Origin: Rickettsiales bacterium
Lineage (GTDB): Bacteria; Pseudomonadota; Alphaproteobacteria; Rickettsiales; JALZUV01
Length of the DNA stretch: 9,227 nucleotides
NCBI GenBank assembly: GCA_023301245.1
Contig: JALZUV010000234.1
Coordinates: forward strand, 1 to 9,227
Direction: 5' to 3'
Positions within the stretch are counted from its first letter, which is position 1. Every line of letters starts with the position of its first letter. The notes under the pieces were generated by a model. It was not told where the DNA came from. It did not search any database and saw only the letters and a program-made list of their open reading frames with translations. Positions 7,318 to 9,227 of this stretch are shown piece after piece. Both the position numbers and the translations under genes were made by a program.

Positions 7318-7710
7318 CTATAAAATGGTTACGCCGCTGGCGATGCCTTTTATCAGCGTTTTTACAGATTGACGCATTTCTGGATCCTCAATTTTATTAT
7401 AAGCGCTGATAAGTTCTTTTATATCAGATTCTGGTGCAGCGCCTTCATGTGCGAAGGGCGTAGTTTCTTCTGCGAGCTGATAGTCGTTATCGCCAATAAA
7501 CCCTTCGAAAAAATAACTGATAGGTACTTGTAATACATTGGCAAATTCAAAGATACGGCTAACCGAAATACGATTGGTAGCGCGTTCGTATTTTTGGACT
7601 TGCTGGAAGGTGATACCAGAGGTTTTTGCTAAGGATTCCTGACTAATACCCATACGCGTACGTCGGTCGCGTAATTTTTTGCCTACATGTTCATCGACAG
7701 GGTGTGCCAT
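7318..7710 (-). CDS. XRE/HTH_3-family transcriptional regulator (PhrR/PraR-like)
   Basis: Small DNA-binding protein, 130 aa. A Cro/C1-type helix-turn-helix occupies about residues 9-64. Helix 2 is around SQESLAKTSG (23-32) and the recognition helix around TFQQVQKYERATNRIS (34-49). The region continues into VPISYFFEGF, and a more variable acidic C-terminal tail of about 60 residues follows. The sequence and its place before metK match the alphaproteobacterial regulators usually found between lnt and metK, such as rhizobial PhrR and PraR, which are linked to acid stress and symbiotic or quorum-related control. The target genes here are unknown. The ATG at 7710 is preceded by TTGAGGA at a rather long spacing of about 10 nt. 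A 19-bp dyad 50 bp upstream could be its own operator. It is probably a free regulator and not an antitoxin, since no toxin gene adjoins it. Confidence 0.9.
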   Translation of the reverse strand: MAHPVDEHVGKKLRDRRTRMGISQESLAKTSGITFQQVQKYERATNRISVSRIFEFANVLQVPISYFFEGFIGDNDYQLAEETTPFAHEGAAPESDIKELISAYNKIEDPEMRQSVKTLIKGIASGVTIL

Positions 7711-7759
7711 TTTAAGAATATCCTCAAGTTATGCGTTGTATAATCGTATGGTTGTAAAA

Positions 7760-7778
7760 TACTAGTGAAATACCAGTA
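7760..7778. promoter_or_regulatory. 19-bp dyad upstream of xre, candidate operator
   Basis: TACTAGT-GAAAT-ACCAGTA is an inverted repeat with 7-bp arms (one mismatch) and a 5-nt spacer. The same bases also read as two 11-bp direct repeats, AAATACTAGTG (7757-7767) and AAATACCAGTA (7768-7778). A one-turn period and dyad symmetry suit an XRE dimer site. It lies 50-68 bp before the xre start codon, so autoregulation is the simplest inference. Confidence 0.4.
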
Positions 7779-7810
7779 AAATGCGCGTTAAAGTTTTTAT
7801 TCGTTAAGCT

Positions 7811-7839
7811 TAATTAATACATGAGGGGTTAAAAGTCAA
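7811..7839 (-). promoter_or_regulatory. Possible promoter for xre
   Basis: On the minus strand TTGACT (7839-7834) is a good -35 box. A 17-nt spacer leads to TAATTA (7816-7811), a poor -10; TATTAA three bases earlier is a better hexamer at short spacing. The spacer is AT-rich throughout, so chance matches are likely. If real, the dyad at 7760-7778 would lie about 30 nt into the transcript. Confidence 0.25.
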
Positions 7840-7887
7840 CTTATTAAACTTTTATTAACTATTGTATTGTGAGTGTATATTGAAAGT

Positions 7888-7964
7888 TGGCGGTCCCGAT
7901 GCGATTCGAACGCATGACCTTCGCCTTCGGAGGGCGACACTCTATCCAGCTGAGCTACGGGACC
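7888..7964 (-). tRNA. tRNA-Arg (anticodon CCG)
   Basis: A full 77-nt cloverleaf on the minus strand. The acceptor stem is GGTCCCG/CGGGACC, with discriminator G at 7891 and CCA encoded at 7890-7888. The D arm is GCTC/GAGT, the anticodon stem TCGCC/GGCGA with loop CTCCGAA, and the T arm ATGCG/CGCAT with TTCGAAT. The loop gives anticodon CCG (7930-7928), reading the arginine codon CGG. The variable loop has 5 nt. No T-rich terminator hairpin follows before xre. Confidence 0.97.
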
Positions 7965-7975
7965 GCGAACGTGTA

Positions 7976-8004
7976 GCCATAAGCCAACATGAGCATAGGT
8001 GCAA
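7976..8004 (-). promoter_or_regulatory. Promoter of the tRNA-Arg gene
   Basis: On the minus strand TTGCAC (8004-7999), an exact 17-nt spacer and TATGGC (7981-7976). The mature tRNA begins 11 nt after the -10 box, leaving a leader of about 5 nt. It sits between the preceding terminator and the tRNA, where a promoter is needed. Confidence 0.5.
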
Positions 8005-8014
8005 GTATTGGCTC

Positions 8015-8054
8015 AAAAAGAAACAGGGCCCACGAACATGTTCGCAAGCCCTGT
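8015..8054 (-). terminator. Rho-independent terminator of the acidic-repeat gene
   Basis: On the minus strand the stem ACAGGGC/GCCCTGT (8054-8048 with 8029-8023) encloses a small internal loop and the palindrome CGAACATGTTCG, and is followed by TTCTTTTT (8022-8015). It begins 26 nt after the stop codon at 8081. It is the clearest terminator in the window and separates the repeat gene from the tRNA. Confidence 0.85.
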
Positions 8055-8080
8055 ATCAACAGAGTTACTTGTTGAATTTC

Positions 8081-9227
8081 TTACATATCGATATCTGCTT
8101 CGTTATAAACATCCGCGAGGTCGATATCAGAATCTGTTACCAGTTGGAAGTCGATAAGATCTTCTGATTGGCCCGTTGCGACACTATTCGCGCTGTCTTG
8201 TGCGAGTAGTACGGATTGGATGTTTGATGGATTAGCGGCTAATTGATCCGCTAAATCGCTAAGCGTGTCTAATAGACCATCTAGTTCTGCATCTGCGTCC
8301 GCATCTGTATCCGTTGGGGTTGTTGTGTCTGGTGTAACAGTAGGGTCACTAGGTTCCGCAGGGACATCCGCATCTGTGTCAGCATCCGTATCAGTGTCAG
8401 TGTCCGTATCCGTTTCAGCATCTGTATCAGTGTCAGCATCCGTATCTGTTTCAGCATCTGTATCTGCTTCAGTATCATCTGTTTGTTGATTAAGTAGCTC
8501 ATCTAGTGCTGCTTGAATATCTGCTAGTGCTTTAGCGATGCCCGCTAGAACGTCAGCATTGCCTTGGTCTGCATCAGCATCCGTTTCAGCGTCTGCATCC
8601 GTTTCAGTATCTGTTTCAGCATCCGTTTCAGCGTCAGTATCCGTTTCAGCGTCTGCATCTGTGTCAGCGTCTGTATCTGTGTTAGTTACGGTATCGTCAC
8701 CTGTGTGATCAGCAAGATCTAAACCTAAAGCATCGATCAATGCTGTTACAGAACCTAACAGGTCTGCGTTACCTTCTACGTCTTGGAGAATATCTTGCAA
8801 GGTATCGCAAAGCATTTCAACGTCAGCAGCGTCAATCGCATCAGGGTCAACTCGCTGGATAGTGAGAATTTCGTTTACGTTTTCTTCAAAAATTCTAACC
8901 AATTCTTCGCGGCTAATAATTCCTAATGTCGCTGCTTGATAGGCGACCGAGATAGTATTGGCCGCATCGAAAAAATCTACGCCATTATCAGAATTATTAT
9001 CAACATCGGCATTTACACCATTAACAAGGGTCGAAAGAATATCAGTAAAGGTCGTTCCAGAATCTAGTGGGAAGCCATCAGCTACAATTTTCGTTACGAT
9101 TTTTTCAAGTAGGAGCATGTCATCGGCTGAGATGTTATCAGCTTTAAGAAGGTTCGAAATTTCTTGTTCGAAAACTTCAAGCTTCATGTCAGCGTCAATA
9201 TTACCTTCGGTAAAATCATTATAGGTG
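8081..9227 (-). CDS. Acidic Asp/Thr/Ala/Glu-repeat protein, function unknown (5' end outside window)
   Basis: I do not recognise this protein. From the ATG at 9187 it has 368 aa, but that ATG has no good ribosome-binding site. The frame stays open to the window edge, with codons reading TYNDFTEGNIDAD before it, so the true start is probably outside. Numbered from that Met, residues 1-135 are an ordinary, mostly helical-looking acidic domain. Three short hydrophobic amphipathic-looking segments follow (139-158, 209-232, 302-318); the first two share GNAD(L/V)L. They are set apart by tracts of alternating Asp with Thr, Ala or Glu (170-207, 236-274, 292-301). A Thr/Pro stretch lies at 282-291. 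There is one Cys, and almost no Lys or Arg beyond residue 112. The stop TAA precedes a strong terminator. The make-up resembles linkers of surface or secreted proteins. No signal peptide can be judged, and no secretion genes are visible. Confidence 0.8.
   Translation of the reverse strand, partial: TYNDFTEGNIDADMKLEVFEQEISNLLKADNISADDMLLLEKIVTKIVADGFPLDSGTTFTDILSTLVNGVNADVDNNSDNGVDFFDAANTISVAYQAATLGIISREELVRIFEENVNEILTIQRVDPDAIDAADVEMLCDTLQDILQDVEGNADLLGSVTALIDALGLDLADHTGDDTVTNTDTDADTDADAETDTDAETDAETDTETDADAETDADADQGNADVLAGIAKALADIQAALDELLNQQTDDTEADTDAETDTDADTDTDAETDTDTDTDTDADTDADVPAEPSDPTVTPDTTTPTDTDADADAELDGLLDTLSDLADQLAANPSNIQSVLLAQDSANSVATGQSEDLIDFQLVTDSDIDLADVYNEADIDM
8285..8314 (-). repeat. 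Short DT/DA repeat tract, third block
   Basis: Encodes about 10 residues of alternating Asp with Thr or Ala (292-301), after a Thr/Pro-rich stretch and directly before the third hydrophobic segment. It has the same 6-bp two-codon period as the longer tracts. Confidence 0.7.
8366..8482 (-). repeat. Hexanucleotide coding repeat, second Asp/Thr tract
   Basis: About 39 codons (residues 236-274), mostly Asp or Glu alternating with Thr or Ala, giving a 6-bp period. Third positions differ between units (GAT/GAC, ACA/ACG/ACT, GCT/GCA/GCG), so the array is degenerate at the DNA level. Confidence 0.85.
8567..8680 (-). repeat. Hexanucleotide coding repeat, first Asp/Thr tract
   Basis: About 38 codons (residues 170-207) of alternating acidic residues with Thr or Ala, again a 6-bp period with synonymous variation. 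It is richer in Glu and Ala than the second tract and separates the first two hydrophobic segments of the protein. Confidence 0.85.

Noticed and set aside
7318..7710. XRE protein as the antitoxin of a toxin-antitoxin pair
   Set aside because: No small toxin gene adjoins it, and its sequence and place before metK fit the common alphaproteobacterial regulator.
7888..7964. tRNA-Arg as the attachment site of an integrated island
   Set aside because: No integrase, no duplicated tRNA 3' end and no phage-like gene are visible in the window.
7862..8167. Plus-strand open frame of 101 codons beginning MYCEC, containing GPDAIRTHDLRLRRATL
   Set aside because: This is the well-known false translation of the antisense strand of a tRNA gene. 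It covers tRNA-Arg and runs on through the terminator of the next gene.
8265..8489. Plus-strand Ser/Val/Ala-repeat frame, and a minus-strand frame rich in Ile, Arg and Met at 8281-8502
   Set aside because: Both are other-frame readings of the hexanucleotide Asp/Thr repeat, which has few stop codons in several frames. The 368-codon frame with its own terminator is the real one.
8285..8680. CRISPR-like array
   Set aside because: The unit is 6 bp, coding and degenerate, without fixed-length repeats and unique spacers.

Overview
The window looks like a chromosomal segment of an alphaproteobacterium with moderate to low G+C, probably below 50% (judged by eye). The evidence is the gene order miaB-phoH-ybeY-corC-lnt, followed by the small XRE regulator, metK and trmB set that sits next to lnt in many alphaproteobacteria. 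I cannot name the lineage.

Layout. Positions 16-5226 (+) form one tightly packed operon: miaB (tRNA ms2i6A methylthiotransferase), phoH (PhoH/YbeZ ATPase), ybeY (rRNA-maturation endoribonuclease), corC (soluble CBS-pair protein) and lnt (apolipoprotein N-acyltransferase). Its genes are separated by 1 nt, an 8-nt overlap, 31 nt and 0 nt. Its promoter lies before the window. It joins RNA maturation and translation quality control (miaB, phoH, ybeY) to envelope functions (corC, lnt). A 38-bp convergent gap with a small hairpin follows. The minus-strand unit xre-metK-trmB (7710 down to 5265) then runs towards lnt. The usual alphaproteobacterial order has all of these genes on one strand, so this block appears inverted. 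The 158-nt leader between xre and metK holds a structured element that resembles a SAM-II riboswitch in its 5' half, preceded by a possible promoter. Upstream of xre, an AT-rich 177-bp spacer (7711-7887) carries a 19-bp dyad that could be an autoregulatory operator, plus a possible promoter.

Further right, a complete tRNA-Arg(CCG) gene with encoded CCA lies at 7888-7964 on the minus strand behind a plausible sigma-70 promoter. A strong Rho-independent terminator (8015-8054) ends the last gene, which fills 8081-9227 on the minus strand. That gene encodes an extremely acidic Asp/Thr/Ala/Glu-repeat protein of unknown function. Its frame stays open to the window edge, so its N-terminus is probably outside.

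The most interesting points are the metK leader, the modular acidic-repeat protein, the inverted xre-metK-trmB block, an Lnt that seems to lack its usual C-terminal membrane helix next to the inversion junction, and the dyad before xre. I found no mobile element, CRISPR array, phage gene or defence system, and no stretch over 300 bases without a gene.
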